Numbered from the stretch's first letter, positions 1 to 9,450 are shown. The stretch is 64,000 nt of DNA from Muribaculum sp. (GCA_023663735.1 JAMPGV010000001.1:62001-126000), one strand, 5' to 3'. Notes: generated by a model from the sequence alone, not told the origin. Made by a program: numbers and translations.

Positions 1-1023
1 GCTGGGCGTAAATCCCGTGGCATAGAGACAGACCGACCACAGGCTCACAAGCCCCGGCCACCGGAACGGAAACTCTGTCCGCCTCACCATATGCACGGCA
101 AGCGGCAGCAGAAACGCCAGCAGGACAAGCGTCATAAACCCCGTAAACTCCCACGCCTGCTTTGCCCCCTCCACAAAGGAGAACAGCACCGCTTTGACCG
201 GGGACATCCCCCAGCCCACATAACTGGCCGCGCGTTTGTCATTTCCCGGCGCCGACACATTCAGATAAAATCCCACCGCATAAGCCGCCAGCATGGGCAG
301 CATCCAAAATGTCTGCCTCCGGCGCAAAAGCCCGCCCACGCCCGCAATGCTCAACAGCACCAGTCCTCCCTGCAGCCCGGTGACAAAATTTCCGCCGGCC
401 ACAAGCGCCGAGAGCGCCGTCCCCAAGACGACCCACAGAATCCGCCTCCACATTTGCGCCTCATAGAGCAGCCTCACGGATACCGCCACAAGCAGCATGG
501 CAAATCCATGCATTCCCACATAATGGACGCCGCCGTTATACCAGTAAAACCCGGCCTGCGAAGAGTGGATCAACAGCACGGCAAGCCCCGCACAGACGCA
601 AGACAGCCCGATTCCATGCGCCCGGTCCGCCCGCAGCACCACCCTTGAGAGCGTCCACGCCAACGTCCACACGCAAGCCGTCAGAAACAGAATCAAAAAA
701 AGAGGTCCGAAACGATAAAATTCCTCGCCCCATATCCCCGGCATCAGCACCATCAACAGAATCGATCCGTAAGTTCCCTGCCACGCATACCAGGAAGTCC
801 GGATGCACTCCGCCGCCCCTTTGAGCGCGTTCCCCCAAGTGGGTGCTTCCTCCATGGCGGTCTTGGCAAATCTGCCGTAATTGTAATCGTCGTACCAAGG
901 CACCGCATACGCCGTCAGCCGAAGGAGCGGATATAACAACAGAACCAGCGCCGCCGCGGCCGCCGCCGCATACAGCCCGGGTCCCGGCCGCCATGCGGCG
1001 ATCTTCCTTATTTTATCCTTCAT
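1..1023 (-). CDS. Polytopic membrane protein, DUF6056-like (3' end beyond the window)
   Basis: The reading frame is open from an ATG at 1023 to the left edge, so 341 codons are visible and the C-terminus is missing. An upstream AGGAAGG lies about 8 nt from the ATG. The N-terminus is a charged KDKIRK stretch followed by a long Ala/Leu membrane segment (about residues 19-35). A short acidic-aromatic motif WYDDYNYG follows (about 42-49), then YAWQGTYGS, FYWYNGGVHYVG and several more membrane segments. This order resembles DUF6056 proteins, membrane proteins of unknown function found in surface polysaccharide loci and plausibly GT-C glycosyltransferases. That family call is by eye and moderate. 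It is the last visible gene of the operon that begins at 9450 and lies 66 bp after the export permease. No substrate can be assigned. Confidence 0.75.
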   Translation of the reverse strand, partial: MKDKIRKIAAWRPGPGLYAAAAAAALVLLLYPLLRLTAYAVPWYDDYNYGRFAKTAMEEAPTWGNALKGAAECIRTSWYAWQGTYGSILLMVLMPGIWGEEFYRFGPLFLILFLTACVWTLAWTLSRVVLRADRAHGIGLSCVCAGLAVLLIHSSQAGFYWYNGGVHYVGMHGFAMLLVAVSVRLLYEAQMWRRILWVVLGTALSALVAGGNFVTGLQGGLVLLSIAGVGGLLRRRQTFWMLPMLAAYAVGFYLNVSAPGNDKRAASYVGWGMSPVKAVLFSFVEGAKQAWEFTGFMTLVLLAFLLPLAVHMVRRTEFPFRWPGLVSLWSVCLYATGFTPS

Positions 1024-1089
1024 ATTTAAGCCTTCCTATTCGGGCCTTCTCGCCCGAGTCCTCCCTGTCTAAGCCCTCCCGTTCGAGCC

Positions 1090-2073
1090 TCACAGCACAT
1101 CGGCGAAATGCACTTTCAGCCGCTTAAAAATCAGCGCGCCGACGCCGAACAGCACCACCGTCACGATCCAGAAATACATCGTGGAGAAAAAGTCCTCAAA
1201 AAACCACTGTCTCTCATAAACCGCGCTGCGGTAACCGTTCACGATATAGACCAGCGGATTCAGCTTCAAAATCCCGACCCACCGGCTGCTTCCGATATTG
1301 TCAATATCCCACAGAATCGGCGTGGCCCACATGCCGATCTGAAGCGCGATGCCGATAATCTGCGACAAATCTTTGAAAAAAACCACCACCGCGCAGGTGG
1401 TATAGCACAGCGCCAGCACAAACACAAACAGACAGGCGCTGTAATACAGCAGCTGCAAAGTATACACGCTGGGATAATAGCCGTATATGGCCGCCACGAT
1501 CAGAAGCACCAGTACGAAAAACGCATGGATGAACGTGGCCGCAATCACCTTGATCAGCGGCAGGACACTGATCTTAAACACCACTTTTTTGACAAGATAA
1601 TCATACTCCCGCAGGGCATTGGTTCCATTGCCCAGCGCCTCGCTGAAGAAAAACCAAGGCACCAGCCCCGCCGTCAAAAACAGCACAAACGGCACATCCG
1701 CAGCCGTCCGGCTGGCATTGCCGCCCATGATGACGTCGAACACCACATAATACATTCCCACCGTCACCACCGGCTGTGCCATCGCCCAGACCCCGCCCAG
1801 ATAAGAACCCGCATAGCGTTTCTTGAAATCATTTTTGGCGAGCTTCCAGATGAGATGCCTGCTCTGCCAAAGTTCCACGGGAAGCACGGTAAATTTGTCA
1901 TACCATTTGATAAAAATCAGGCAGGAGGCCAAAATCACCGCCACGGACAACGCCTTCTTCAAAAGCTCCTGTCCGGGGTCGGCGTTGGGATTGCGGTGCA
2001 GTAGAATAACCGCGGCAAGCACAAACGCCGCCGAGAGAAAGAGAGCGATTCCGCCCTTTTTGCCGATTTTCAT
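1090..2073 (-). CDS. ABC-2 type polysaccharide/teichoic acid export permease (Wzm/TagG-like)
   Basis: A 327-residue membrane protein of the ABC-2 family that moves lipid-linked polysaccharide across the membrane with a separate ATPase. After two N-terminal membrane segments (about 9-25 and 42-57) comes the typical cytoplasmic stretch WKLAKNDFKKRYAGSYLGGV. Five to six further segments follow, including FLTAGLVPWFFFSEAL and the conserved ATPILWDI and NPLVYIVNGYR motifs. The ATG at 2073 has GGGGAGG five bases upstream; an earlier in-frame start would overlap rfbC. The first two segments, about 60 residues, look longer than in a minimal TagG/Wzm. The usual ATP-binding partner is not next to it: the following gene is a DUF6056-like protein, so the ATPase must lie further left or elsewhere. 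Export by an ABC route is inferred. Confidence 0.88.
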   Translation of the reverse strand: MKIGKKGGIALFLSAAFVLAAVILLHRNPNADPGQELLKKALSVAVILASCLIFIKWYDKFTVLPVELWQSRHLIWKLAKNDFKKRYAGSYLGGVWAMAQPVVTVGMYYVVFDVIMGGNASRTAADVPFVLFLTAGLVPWFFFSEALGNGTNALREYDYLVKKVVFKISVLPLIKVIAATFIHAFFVLVLLIVAAIYGYYPSVYTLQLLYYSACLFVFVLALCYTTCAVVVFFKDLSQIIGIALQIGMWATPILWDIDNIGSSRWVGILKLNPLVYIVNGYRSAVYERQWFFEDFFSTMYFWIVTVVLFGVGALIFKRLKVHFADVL

Positions 2074-2099
2074 GCCAACCTCCCCGCGTCCGTTTCCCT

Positions 2100-2639
2100 T
2101 CAACTCAGGCCGCCCCACTTGGTATCCCGCTCGGACAAAAGCAGCTCCATATCCGCGGCGATCGGCCACTCCACACCGATGGCAGGATCGTCATAGCGGA
2201 TGCCGCCCTCGTCCCCCGGATGATAGAAATCGGAACATTTATAGCAGAATTCCGCATAATCGGACAGCACCAGATATCCGTGAGCAAAATTCTTCGGCAC
2301 AAAGAATTGCTTCTTATTCTCCTCGGACAGAATGACGCCGAACCACTTTCCATAGGTGGCGGAATCCTTCCTCAGATCCACCGCCACGTCGAATACCTCG
2401 CCCCGGATGACGCGCACCAGCTTGTCCTGCGGGAACTCCTTCTGGAAATGCAGCCCCCTCAAAACGCCTCTTCTGGAGGCCGACTGATTGTCCTGCACGA
2501 ACACCTGCGGTATGCCCGCCTCCTTGAAATCCTCATACTGATAGGTCTCCATGAAATATCCCCGGGCATCACCATGCACGGTGGGCGTGATGATTTTCAA
2601 TCCCTCGATCTCACATGTCTCCACAATGATCTGTCCCAT
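2100..2639 (-). CDS. rfbC: dTDP-4-dehydrorhamnose 3,5-epimerase
   Basis: 179 residues, the usual RmlC length. The enzyme epimerises C3 and C5 of dTDP-4-dehydro-6-deoxy-glucose on the way to dTDP-L-rhamnose. Recognisable cupin-fold motifs are GDARGYFMET near residue 24, the SRRGVLRGLHFQ block with the active-site histidine near residue 63, DLRKDSATYGKW, and FAHGYLVLSD. The C-terminal DPAIGVEWP block is typical. The gene lies between a GH25 gene and the ABC-2 permease, separated from the GH25 gene by a 162 bp purine/pyrimidine-skewed repeat tract. rfbA and rfbB are upstream in the same operon. The fourth gene, rfbD, is not in the visible part of the operon. Confidence 0.95.
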   Translation of the reverse strand: MGQIIVETCEIEGLKIITPTVHGDARGYFMETYQYEDFKEAGIPQVFVQDNQSASRRGVLRGLHFQKEFPQDKLVRVIRGEVFDVAVDLRKDSATYGKWFGVILSEENKKQFFVPKNFAHGYLVLSDYAEFCYKCSDFYHPGDEGGIRYDDPAIGVEWPIAADMELLLSERDTKWGGLS

Positions 2640-2679
2640 TTTGCCGCTCCTTATCTTCCTCTTCGCTATATGATCTTTA

Positions 2680-2795
2680 TCTTTTGCTTATTTTTTCTTG
2701 TTACTTATCTTTTTTCTTGTTACTTATTTTCTTTCTCGTTACTTATCCTTTTCTTATTTCCTATCCTTTTCCTATTACTTATCCTGCCGGCGTCT
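2680..2795. repeat. Degenerate tandem T-rich repeat in the spacer between GH25 and rfbC
   Basis: On the plus strand the tract repeats a unit resembling TTGTTACTTATCTTTTTTC about four to five times with drift, so the minus-strand transcript is strongly purine-rich. It lies just upstream of rfbC (start 2639) and after the GH25 stop at 2802. No hairpin with a T-run is obvious. Comparable low-complexity tracts stand at other gene junctions here (25831, 47500, 59828, 61329). Confidence 0.6.
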
Positions 2796-2801
2796 TGTCT
2801 G

Positions 2802-4091
2802 CTATTCATACATGATATTCATATCCACATTGCCCTCGATGCCGTCAATCCGGCCCTTGGAACTGTACTGCCACATGCGGTAATAGCCTTGATACAGCGG
2901 CACGCTGCGGTACTCCGCAAGCCAAATATAATAATTTTCCAGCTTCTGGGTGTGCAGATTATTGTTGTACCAATGGCGGCTGGCATAGACCCCCGCCTGA
3001 TATCCCGCATTCTCAATGGTTCTGCAGAACGCCTCACAGACCAATGTCCTCGTGTCCGCATCCAGCCCGTCGGCTCTTCCGCTTCCGCCCGCACCCTCCG
3101 TGTCGATAAAAATCGGATAGTCGATCTCATACTCCCGCACCCATTTCAGCACGGCTGAAGCCTCCTCCACGGCCTCCACCTCATTGACGGCCTGCGTGAA
3201 GAAATAAACCCCCACCGGGACGCCGGAAGCCGCCGCCCCCTTCATATTGGCGTCAAAATAGATATCCTGCACCAGACTTCCCGTGACGGAACCGCGGTAG
3301 CCCGCGCGGACGATGGCAAATTCCACCCCCGCATTCTTGGCTCTGTCCCAATCAATCTCCTGATTCCACTTGGAGACGTCGATGCCGAACTTGGTTCTCC
3401 CGGAGAACGATTTGATGTCCGTCATCTCCGTTGTGTCCGCATCGGCGAGCGCATCCCGCACGCTGCTGTCCTCTGCCGCCGCGTCCACCTCGTCCTCCGT
3501 CTTGATGAGCAGCGAGATATCCTCAATCGCCAGATATTCCACCTTGTCTTTCACCTTCACCCGGGTCTGGCTGGCGGGAACCTTATAACCGCTTGCCGGC
3601 GCCAGCCGCACAAAATATTCCCCCGCCTCCAGATCGCCGATATAGATGACGCCGTCCTTGTCCAAATCCTTGTAGGATCCGTCCTTGACAGAACTCCCCT
3701 CCTGATCCGCCTTGGACAATTCCACATAAAAACTATTTCCGGTCACGGGAACGCCCTCGTTGTCCACCACCTGAATCCGCAGATCCTTCTCCACGGAAGT
3801 CACCACCAGCGACAGCCGGTTGCTCATATCCTTGGCCGCCTCCAAGACGGCGTTGCGCTCCTCGTCGAAAAAGCTGTCGTCCGATTCAAACGCTTTTAGG
3901 TGATTGCCGATCTGTCCGTCCGCCGCGCCGACCGTTTCCCCGGGCTGCGTCTCCTGTTCCGATTCTGATTTGGATCCCGTCTTCGGTCTCGCCGAACCGG
4001 TATCCCGGTTGGTGTAAAACACCGCGCACGTCACCACCAAAATCGCCGCCAAACAGGATAGAATGGCGGTTTTTCTCAATTTAGAGTCCAT
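2802..4091 (-). CDS. Membrane-anchored GH25 lysozyme (muramidase) with a SpaA/Cna-like domain
   Basis: 429 residues. A single N-terminal membrane segment (about 7-26) is followed by a Ser/Glu-rich linker, a beta-rich domain (about 98-200, with [16 protein letters not shown] and [10 protein letters not shown]) resembling SpaA/Cna-B folds, and a C-terminal GH25 catalytic domain (about 235-428). Catalytic-type motifs are [22 protein letters not shown], the acidic pair in PIFIDTEG, and NVDMNIMYE at the end. The likely role is cleavage of peptidoglycan at the outer face. The ATG overlaps the last 11 bases of rfbA, which implies translational coupling. A muramidase inside a rhamnose-nucleotide operon suggests that glycopolymer synthesis and wall remodelling are coordinated. 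The same two extracellular modules recur in the large GH25 protein at 6172-9450. Confidence 0.92.
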   Translation of the reverse strand: MDSKLRKTAILSCLAAILVVTCAVFYTNRDTGSARPKTGSKSESEQETQPGETVGAADGQIGNHLKAFESDDSFFDEERNAVLEAAKDMSNRLSLVVTSVEKDLRIQVVDNEGVPVTGNSFYVELSKADQEGSSVKDGSYKDLDKDGVIYIGDLEAGEYFVRLAPASGYKVPASQTRVKVKDKVEYLAIEDISLLIKTEDEVDAAAEDSSVRDALADADTTEMTDIKSFSGRTKFGIDVSKWNQEIDWDRAKNAGVEFAIVRAGYRGSVTGSLVQDIYFDANMKGAAASGVPVGVYFFTQAVNEVEAVEEASAVLKWVREYEIDYPIFIDTEGAGGSGRADGLDADTRTLVCEAFCRTIENAGYQAGVYASRHWYNNNLHTQKLENYYIWLAEYRSVPLYQGYYRMWQYSSKGRIDGIEGNVDMNIMYE

Positions 4092-4950
4092 TTGCCACCT
4101 CTGTCAGATATTTGCCGTAATTTGTTTTCATGAGGGGTTGTGCCAGTTTCAAGAGCTGCTCTCTGTCGATGAATCCCCGCTTATAGGCAATCTCCTCAAT
4201 ACAGGAAATATAGAGTCCCTGCCGCTTCTGGAACGCCGCCACAAAATCCGCCGCATCCAGAAGCGCGTCATGATTGCCCGTATCCAGCCATGCAAATCCG
4301 CGCCCCAGCTGCTGTACCATCAGCGTCCCGCGGCTTAAATACTCGTTGTTGATGCTGGTAATCTCGATCTCTCCCCGGGCGGACGGCTTTACGTTCTTCG
4401 CGATCTCCACCACGTCGTTATCGTAAAAATACAGCCCCGGCACAGCGTAATTGGACTTGGGCTTCTCCGGTTTCTCCTCGATGGAAATGGCCCTGCCCGT
4501 CTCGTCGAACTCCACCACGCCGTACTCTCTGGGATCTCTCACATAATAGCCGAAAATGGTCGCGCCCTTCTCTCTGGCGGCCACCTCCCTGAGTACCCGG
4601 GAGAAGCTCTGCCCGTAGAAAATATTGTCCCCCAGAACCAGCGCCACCCTGTCCTTTCCGATAAAATCCGCACCGATGATAAAAGCGTCCGCCAGCCCTC
4701 TGGGACTCTCCTGCACCGCATAGGAAAATTCCATGCCCAGCTGTTCCCCGTCCCCCAGAAGCTCCCTGAATACCGGAAGATCTCTGGGCGTGGAGATAAT
4801 CAGAACTTCCCGGATGCCCGCCAGCATCAAGGTGGAGAGGGGATAATAAATCATAGGTTTGTCATACACGGGCATGATCTGCTTGGAGATCGCCTTCGTG
4901 AGGGGGTAGAGTCTGGTTCCGGAACCTCCGGCCAAAATAATACCTTTCAA
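4081..4950 (-). CDS. rfbA: Glucose-1-phosphate thymidylyltransferase
   Basis: 289 residues, the normal RmlA length. It makes dTDP-glucose from dTTP and glucose-1-phosphate, the first step towards dTDP-rhamnose and dTDP-amino sugars. The signature [18 protein letters not shown] is at the N-terminus, with [20 protein letters not shown] next, [10 protein letters not shown] near residue 108, the EEKP motif near 160 and the [10 protein letters not shown] block near 220. It follows rfbB by 78 bp and overlaps the downstream GH25 start by 11 bp. With rfbB it also supplies the 4-keto sugar substrate for WecE (24638-25768). Confidence 0.97.
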   Translation of the reverse strand: MKGIILAGGSGTRLYPLTKAISKQIMPVYDKPMIYYPLSTLMLAGIREVLIISTPRDLPVFRELLGDGEQLGMEFSYAVQESPRGLADAFIIGADFIGKDRVALVLGDNIFYGQSFSRVLREVAAREKGATIFGYYVRDPREYGVVEFDETGRAISIEEKPEKPKSNYAVPGLYFYDNDVVEIAKNVKPSARGEIEITSINNEYLSRGTLMVQQLGRGFAWLDTGNHDALLDAADFVAAFQKRQGLYISCIEEIAYKRGFIDREQLLKLAQPLMKTNYGKYLTEVANGL

Positions 4951-5028
4951 AATTTACCTCTTTTCCGCGCTTATTCATACTCTTATCCATGCGCCAATCC
5001 ACATTTGCCACATCTTTGGTTTGATTCT

Positions 5029-6135
5029 TTACGGCGCTGTCTCCACACTCTTCCTGCTGCCGTACATCTTGTCGTAATAGTGCTGATAATCGCCGCTGGT
5101 CGCGTTTTTCATCCACTCCTCATGCTCAAAAAACCATGCGATGGTCTTCCGGATGCCGTCCTGAAACATTGTCTCCGGCTCCCAGCCGATCTCTGCCTTG
5201 ATCTTGTCCGGCGCGATGGCGTATCTGCGGTCATGGCCTTTCCGATCCTCCACATAGGTAATCAGCTTCTCGCTCACCAACGCCTTTCTCGGATCGCTCT
5301 CGGGCAGCATCTCCTGCAGCGTGTCCAGAATGATATGCAGGATCTCGATGTTCTGCTTCTCATTGTGTCCACCGATATTATAGGTTTCAAAAAGCCGCCC
5401 CTGTTCCTGCACCATGTCGATGGCCTTGGCGTGATCCTCCACATACAGCCAGTCGCGTACATTTTTGCCGTCCCCGTACACGGGGAGTTTGACGCCCTGC
5501 AACGCATTGTTGATCATCAGGGGAATAAACTTCTCCGGGAACTGGTAAGGCCCGTAATTGTTGGAACAGTTCGTGATATTGGCGGGAAACTTGTAAGTAT
5601 CCATATAGGCCTTCACCAACATGTCGGACGCGGCCTTGCTGGCAGAGTAAGGACTGTGGGGGTCGTAGGGCGTGGTCTCATAAAAGAATGCCTTGTCATC
5701 CTCCGGCAGGCTCCCGTACACCTCGTCCGTGGACACATGCAGGAACTTCTTGTCCGCCCGGAAACTTCCGTCCGGCAGCTCCCAAGCGGCTTTGGCACAG
5801 TTTAACATCACCGCCGTTCCAAGCACATTGGTCTGCACGAACACCTCGGGATTTTCGATGCTTCTGTCCACATGGCTCTCCGCCGCAAAATGCACCACCC
5901 TGTCGATATCGTACTCGGCAAAAATCCGGGAAATAGCCTCCTTATCACAAATATCTGCCCGCACAAACACATAATTCGATCGGTTTTCCACATCCTTCAA
6001 ATTTTCCAGATTGCCCGCATAGGTGAGCGCATCCACATTGACGATGCGAATTTCGTCCCCATACTTCCGAAACATGTAATGAATGTAATTGGAGCCGATA
6101 AATCCCGCTCCTCCGGTCACAAGATAAGTTCGCAT
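5029..6135 (-). CDS. rfbB: dTDP-glucose 4,6-dehydratase
   Basis: 368 residues of an extended short-chain dehydrogenase. It converts dTDP-glucose to dTDP-4-dehydro-6-deoxyglucose using bound NAD. Visible motifs are the N-terminal TGGAGFIGSNYIHY nucleotide site, HFAAESHVDRSI near residue 83, STDEVYGS near 132 with the catalytic Asp-Glu pair, and YSASKAASD with the Tyr-x3-Lys pair near 160. NCSNNYGPYQFPEKFIP and GDGKNVRDWLYVEDH complete the RmlB pattern. It is the second gene of the operon, 36 bp after the large GH25 gene. The product feeds RfbC here and probably the aminotransferases elsewhere in the window. Confidence 0.97.
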   Translation of the reverse strand: MRTYLVTGGAGFIGSNYIHYMFRKYGDEIRIVNVDALTYAGNLENLKDVENRSNYVFVRADICDKEAISRIFAEYDIDRVVHFAAESHVDRSIENPEVFVQTNVLGTAVMLNCAKAAWELPDGSFRADKKFLHVSTDEVYGSLPEDDKAFFYETTPYDPHSPYSASKAASDMLVKAYMDTYKFPANITNCSNNYGPYQFPEKFIPLMINNALQGVKLPVYGDGKNVRDWLYVEDHAKAIDMVQEQGRLFETYNIGGHNEKQNIEILHIILDTLQEMLPESDPRKALVSEKLITYVEDRKGHDRRYAIAPDKIKAEIGWEPETMFQDGIRKTIAWFFEHEEWMKNATSGDYQHYYDKMYGSRKSVETAP

Positions 6136-6171
6136 TGTTCTCTCCTTTTCTCCTTCCGTCCGTCTGATCTC

Positions 6172-9100
6172 TCAATGCATATAGCTCAAATTCATATCCA
6201 CATTGCCGCTTATGCCGCTGACTTTTCCGGTGGACTTATACTGCCACATGTCATATCTTCCCTGATAAGTGGGTGCGGCGGCATACTGAGCCAGCCAGAT
6301 TTTATATGCGCCAAGCTGCCCCGGGTCGATCATGGTCTCCAGCCAAGTCTTGTTGGCATAGACTCCCGCCGTATAGCCGCCCGAGCGGATCGTCTCACAG
6401 AATGCCCGGCAGACCGCGGTCCGCTCCGCTCTGCCCAAACCGTCCGCGCGCCCCTTGTTGCCCGCTGCGCCGCTGTACTCCACATCCAGAAAGACCGGAT
6501 AGGAAAGCCGGTATCCTTTGACTGCATCCAAGACGAAAGACGCCTCCTGTACGGCCTCCACCTCGTCCACCGCCTGACTAAAGAAATACACACCCACATT
6601 CAGTCCGGCCGCCGTGGCTCCTTTTATATTCTGCTCAAATGTAGAGTCAATAATCAGCGAACCCTGCGTGTATCCCCTGTAGCCGCAGCGGATGATGACA
6701 TAGGTGACGCCGGAATTTTTCACAGCCTTCCAGTCGATCGCGCCGTTGTGCCTCGATACGTCGATTCCCATGACGCCGGATCCCGTCACCAGCGCGCCGT
6801 CGTCGCCGAAGGTGTACTTTGCCCCCTGAATGACTTGTTCTCCCGTCACTTTCTTTCCCGACGCGTCAAAGAAATAGACTTTGCCGTCTATGGTCTGCCA
6901 TCCGGTGTATTTCGTCTCGCCGCGCTTGAAGAACCGGACGTCCTCTTTGTAATAGTCCGCATAGACTGCCTCTCTGTAGTCGCCGCCTTCCTGCACATAG
7001 AGCTGGTTCCCCTGATTGTCTTTCAAAGGCGTTGTCTTATCGTCCTCGGCTCCCCGCTTTACCGTGACCGCACAGGCGGCCGAGAGTTTCTCGCCGTAGG
7101 CGTTCACGGACACGGTAATCGTGGCGGTTCCCGCCTTCAGCCCCGTGATGGTCAGCGTGTCGCCGTCCAGCTCCGCCTCCGCAACTTTCTCGTCGGAAGA
7201 TTTGACTGTCACATCGCCGTTCACATCCCCCTGCAGGGACACCTCCAGCGTGACGGGCGAATCCACATACACGGTCACAGCCTTTTTGCTTAGGCTGATT
7301 CCCGCAGTTTCCGAGACGATGACCTCAATGTCCGCCGAAGGGGGATTACTCAGCGGTCCGCTGCTGTAATTTACATAAGCCGTCACCGTCGTCTGCCCGG
7401 CGGACACCCCGGTGATGGTGATTTTCCCATTCTTATCCACCTTGGCCGTAGCCACGTTCGTATCGTCGCAGGTCACGCTGTAGGAAAGCTTCTTGCCGGA
7501 GTCAAACCCGTCCGGCGTGATCTGCACGGTCTCTTTCTCCTTCTCCTGAATCATCACGGAGACCGCATCCACGGACACGATTCCCCCGAACGCTTCCTCC
7601 CCCGTCACGGTCACATTGCAATATGCCTCATACTCCATCTCCTGCGTCTCGCCGTCCTCTTCCACCACGGCGGTCACGGTACAGTAAATGGTGGCCGTCC
7701 CCGGAGCATACGCCGTCACGACGCCCTCCACATCCACGTCCGCCACGCTGTCGTCGCTGCTGTACCATCCCACAGAGACAATATCGTCAAACGAATGGGA
7801 GACTTTCAATTTCAGCGTTCCGCCGCCCACCCGCATCTTAGCCTCGGTCTGGTTCAGCTTGATCTCCTTTGCCATGCGGAGGAATGTTCCGCTCTGAACC
7901 AATGTCATGGGATCTGTGATATTGCTTCTGCTCACCTCTATATAGGTGCTGGTCACGGCGGTGCTTTCCACCCATTCCACCGTATCCTCCAGCGAGGACT
8001 CTACCGCAGGTTCCTGTTTCTTCTGCTCCTCCTTGGACACGTCGATCTGGGACTCCGTCTTCACCTCGTCGGACACATCGATTTTCTGGTAAGCGATGTC
8101 TTTCTTGACCTCCGCCGTCTTTGTGCCGGAAGGGATGGAATACCGGGTATATTTGTCGCCGTTTAACGCATCCACCGCCACTTGATAATTGCCCGGCGTA
8201 ATCCCTTTTTTATAGATAATCCCGTCCATGTCGTCATCGGACCAAGTCTCGGATTTCCCCTCGGGCGTCGTGATCGTCACGGAAAAAGGAACGTTGGGAA
8301 TCAGTTTGTCCGTGCTTTGATTCACAAACTTGATCTTCAGATCCTTTTGGACGGACACGGTCTTGAGCGCGACCGTCACATCCTTCTGGTAATCAATCTC
8401 CTGATAGGTATTCCCGTTCTCCTGCCCCGGCTCCAAAAGCTTTGCAGCCTCCTGCTTTGCCAGCGCCGCATCCGCTACCGCCAGCAGTCCCCTGTCGCCC
8501 ACAATCTCGATACCGTCCAGCTGTGTTCCCACCGACGCAAAAGCCGAAACTTTCCCGGCAAAACCTCTTGTGCGCAGGAATACAATCCCCGTGACAACGG
8601 CCAGCAGCAGGACGCAGACGCCCGCTCCCAGCATCACCTTGTCCATGGACGTCATGCCCGCAAGCCACGCAAACACACCGGCGACAGGACGCTCATACGG
8701 CTCGTCCCCATAAGGTTCGTCCTCATACATGCCGTCTTCATATGCGCCGTCTTCATACGGCTCCCCGCCATACGCTCCGTCCTCGTAATACTCTATCTCT
8801 TCCTCGTAATATGCATCAGACTCCCCATATGCGGCTTCTCCGTCATACGCACCGGGTTCCTCATATGCCGCAGCCTCCTCATACACGCCGGACTCCTCAT
8901 ATGCCGCAGTCTCCTCATACACGCCGTCTTCCTCATATGCCGCAGCCTCCTCATACGCACCGGATTCCTCATATGCCGCAGCCTCCTCATACACGCCGAA
9001 TTCCTCATATGCCGCAGCCTCCTCATACACGCCGGACTCCTCATATGCCGCAGCCTCCTCATACAGGCCGCCGTCCTCATATTCCGCGGCTTCCTCATAC

Positions 9101-9450
9101 GCGCCGCCTTCATACGGCTCCCCTTCGTACTCATATGCGCCGTCCGGTCCATACTCCAAGCCCTGACCGTCCGCTATTTCTGTCTCATAATAAACCGCGG
9201 CGGCTTCCTCATACGCCGGCTCCTCTGCGTCAAGACCATCATACACACCGCCTTCCCCGTATTCCGCGGTCTCCTCATACACGCCGTCTTCATACGGCTC
9301 CCCGCCATATTCATATTCCGCATCCGACTCATAGTCCGCCGCGGATTCGCTGTATTCCTCATCCCAGTTGACAGAATCCTCCTGCGGCGTATCCCAGTAC
9401 GGCTCTTCCTTTTCTCCGTGGGTATCTCTATGGGTAAAAATATTTCGCAT
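6172..9450 (-). CDS. Large cell-surface GH25 muramidase with Tyr/Glu repeats, Ig-like and choline-binding-like modules
   Basis: 1092 residues. Order: an acidic Tyr/Glu/Ala-rich N-terminal region (about 10-260) with near-perfect 12-residue repeats (type YEEAAAYEESGV, about 113-200); one membrane segment (about 270-291); a SpaA/Cna-like domain similar to that in the 2802-4091 protein; about three Big_2 Ig-like domains (about 517-797, with IYCTVTAV, ITGVSAGQTTVTAY and ITGLKAGTATITV); a GW-rich choline-binding-like stretch (GWQTIDGKVYFFDASGKK, about 840-890); and GH25 (about 891-1090, with GIDVSRHNGAIDW and PVFLDVEYSG). The start at 9450 has an AAAGGACG site. Two earlier in-frame ATGs are unlikely because they lie inside or upstream of the promoter. 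It leads the rfb operon. The repeat region precedes the anchor, so it should be cytoplasmic if the enzyme is outside, although the Arg/Lys residues after the segment argue weakly against that. Confidence 0.9.
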   Translation of the reverse strand: MRNIFTHRDTHGEKEEPYWDTPQEDSVNWDEEYSESAADYESDAEYEYGGEPYEDGVYEETAEYGEGGVYDGLDAEEPAYEEAAAVYYETEIADGQGLEYGPDGAYEYEGEPYEGGAYEEAAEYEDGGLYEEAAAYEESGVYEEAAAYEEFGVYEEAAAYEESGAYEEAAAYEEDGVYEETAAYEESGVYEEAAAYEEPGAYDGEAAYGESDAYYEEEIEYYEDGAYGGEPYEDGAYEDGMYEDEPYGDEPYERPVAGVFAWLAGMTSMDKVMLGAGVCVLLLAVVTGIVFLRTRGFAGKVSAFASVGTQLDGIEIVGDRGLLAVADAALAKQEAAKLLEPGQENGNTYQEIDYQKDVTVALKTVSVQKDLKIKFVNQSTDKLIPNVPFSVTITTPEGKSETWSDDDMDGIIYKKGITPGNYQVAVDALNGDKYTRYSIPSGTKTAEVKKDIAYQKIDVSDEVKTESQIDVSKEEQKKQEPAVESSLEDTVEWVESTAVTSTYIEVSRSNITDPMTLVQSGTFLRMAKEIKLNQTEAKMRVGGGTLKLKVSHSFDDIVSVGWYSSDDSVADVDVEGVVTAYAPGTATIYCTVTAVVEEDGETQEMEYEAYCNVTVTGEEAFGGIVSVDAVSVMIQEKEKETVQITPDGFDSGKKLSYSVTCDDTNVATAKVDKNGKITITGVSAGQTTVTAYVNYSSGPLSNPPSADIEVIVSETAGISLSKKAVTVYVDSPVTLEVSLQGDVNGDVTVKSSDEKVAEAELDGDTLTITGLKAGTATITVSVNAYGEKLSAACAVTVKRGAEDDKTTPLKDNQGNQLYVQEGGDYREAVYADYYKEDVRFFKRGETKYTGWQTIDGKVYFFDASGKKVTGEQVIQGAKYTFGDDGALVTGSGVMGIDVSRHNGAIDWKAVKNSGVTYVIIRCGYRGYTQGSLIIDSTFEQNIKGATAAGLNVGVYFFSQAVDEVEAVQEASFVLDAVKGYRLSYPVFLDVEYSGAAGNKGRADGLGRAERTAVCRAFCETIRSGGYTAGVYANKTWLETMIDPGQLGAYKIWLAQYAAAPTYQGRYDMWQYKSTGKVSGISGNVDMNLSYMH
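8851..9110. repeat. 36-bp tandem coding repeat (Tyr/Glu/Ala units)
   Basis: Within the large GH25 gene the plus strand repeats TCCTCATATGCCGCAGCC-type blocks every 36 bp, six to seven times with few changes, and more degenerate copies continue on both sides (about 8743-9371). Each unit encodes 12 residues, alternating YEEAAA with YEE(S/F/D/P)G(V/A/L). The near identity at DNA level suggests recent expansion by slippage or recombination, so copy number is likely to vary between strains. Confidence 0.85.

Noticed and set aside
5872..7293. 473-codon plus-strand frame across rfbB and GH25
   Set aside because: Spans two well-supported minus-strand genes; high GC third positions keep the opposite frame open.
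8742..9371. Pro/His/Arg-rich 209-codon frame with tandem repeats on the plus strand
   Set aside because: Another antisense shadow of the 36-bp coding repeats.
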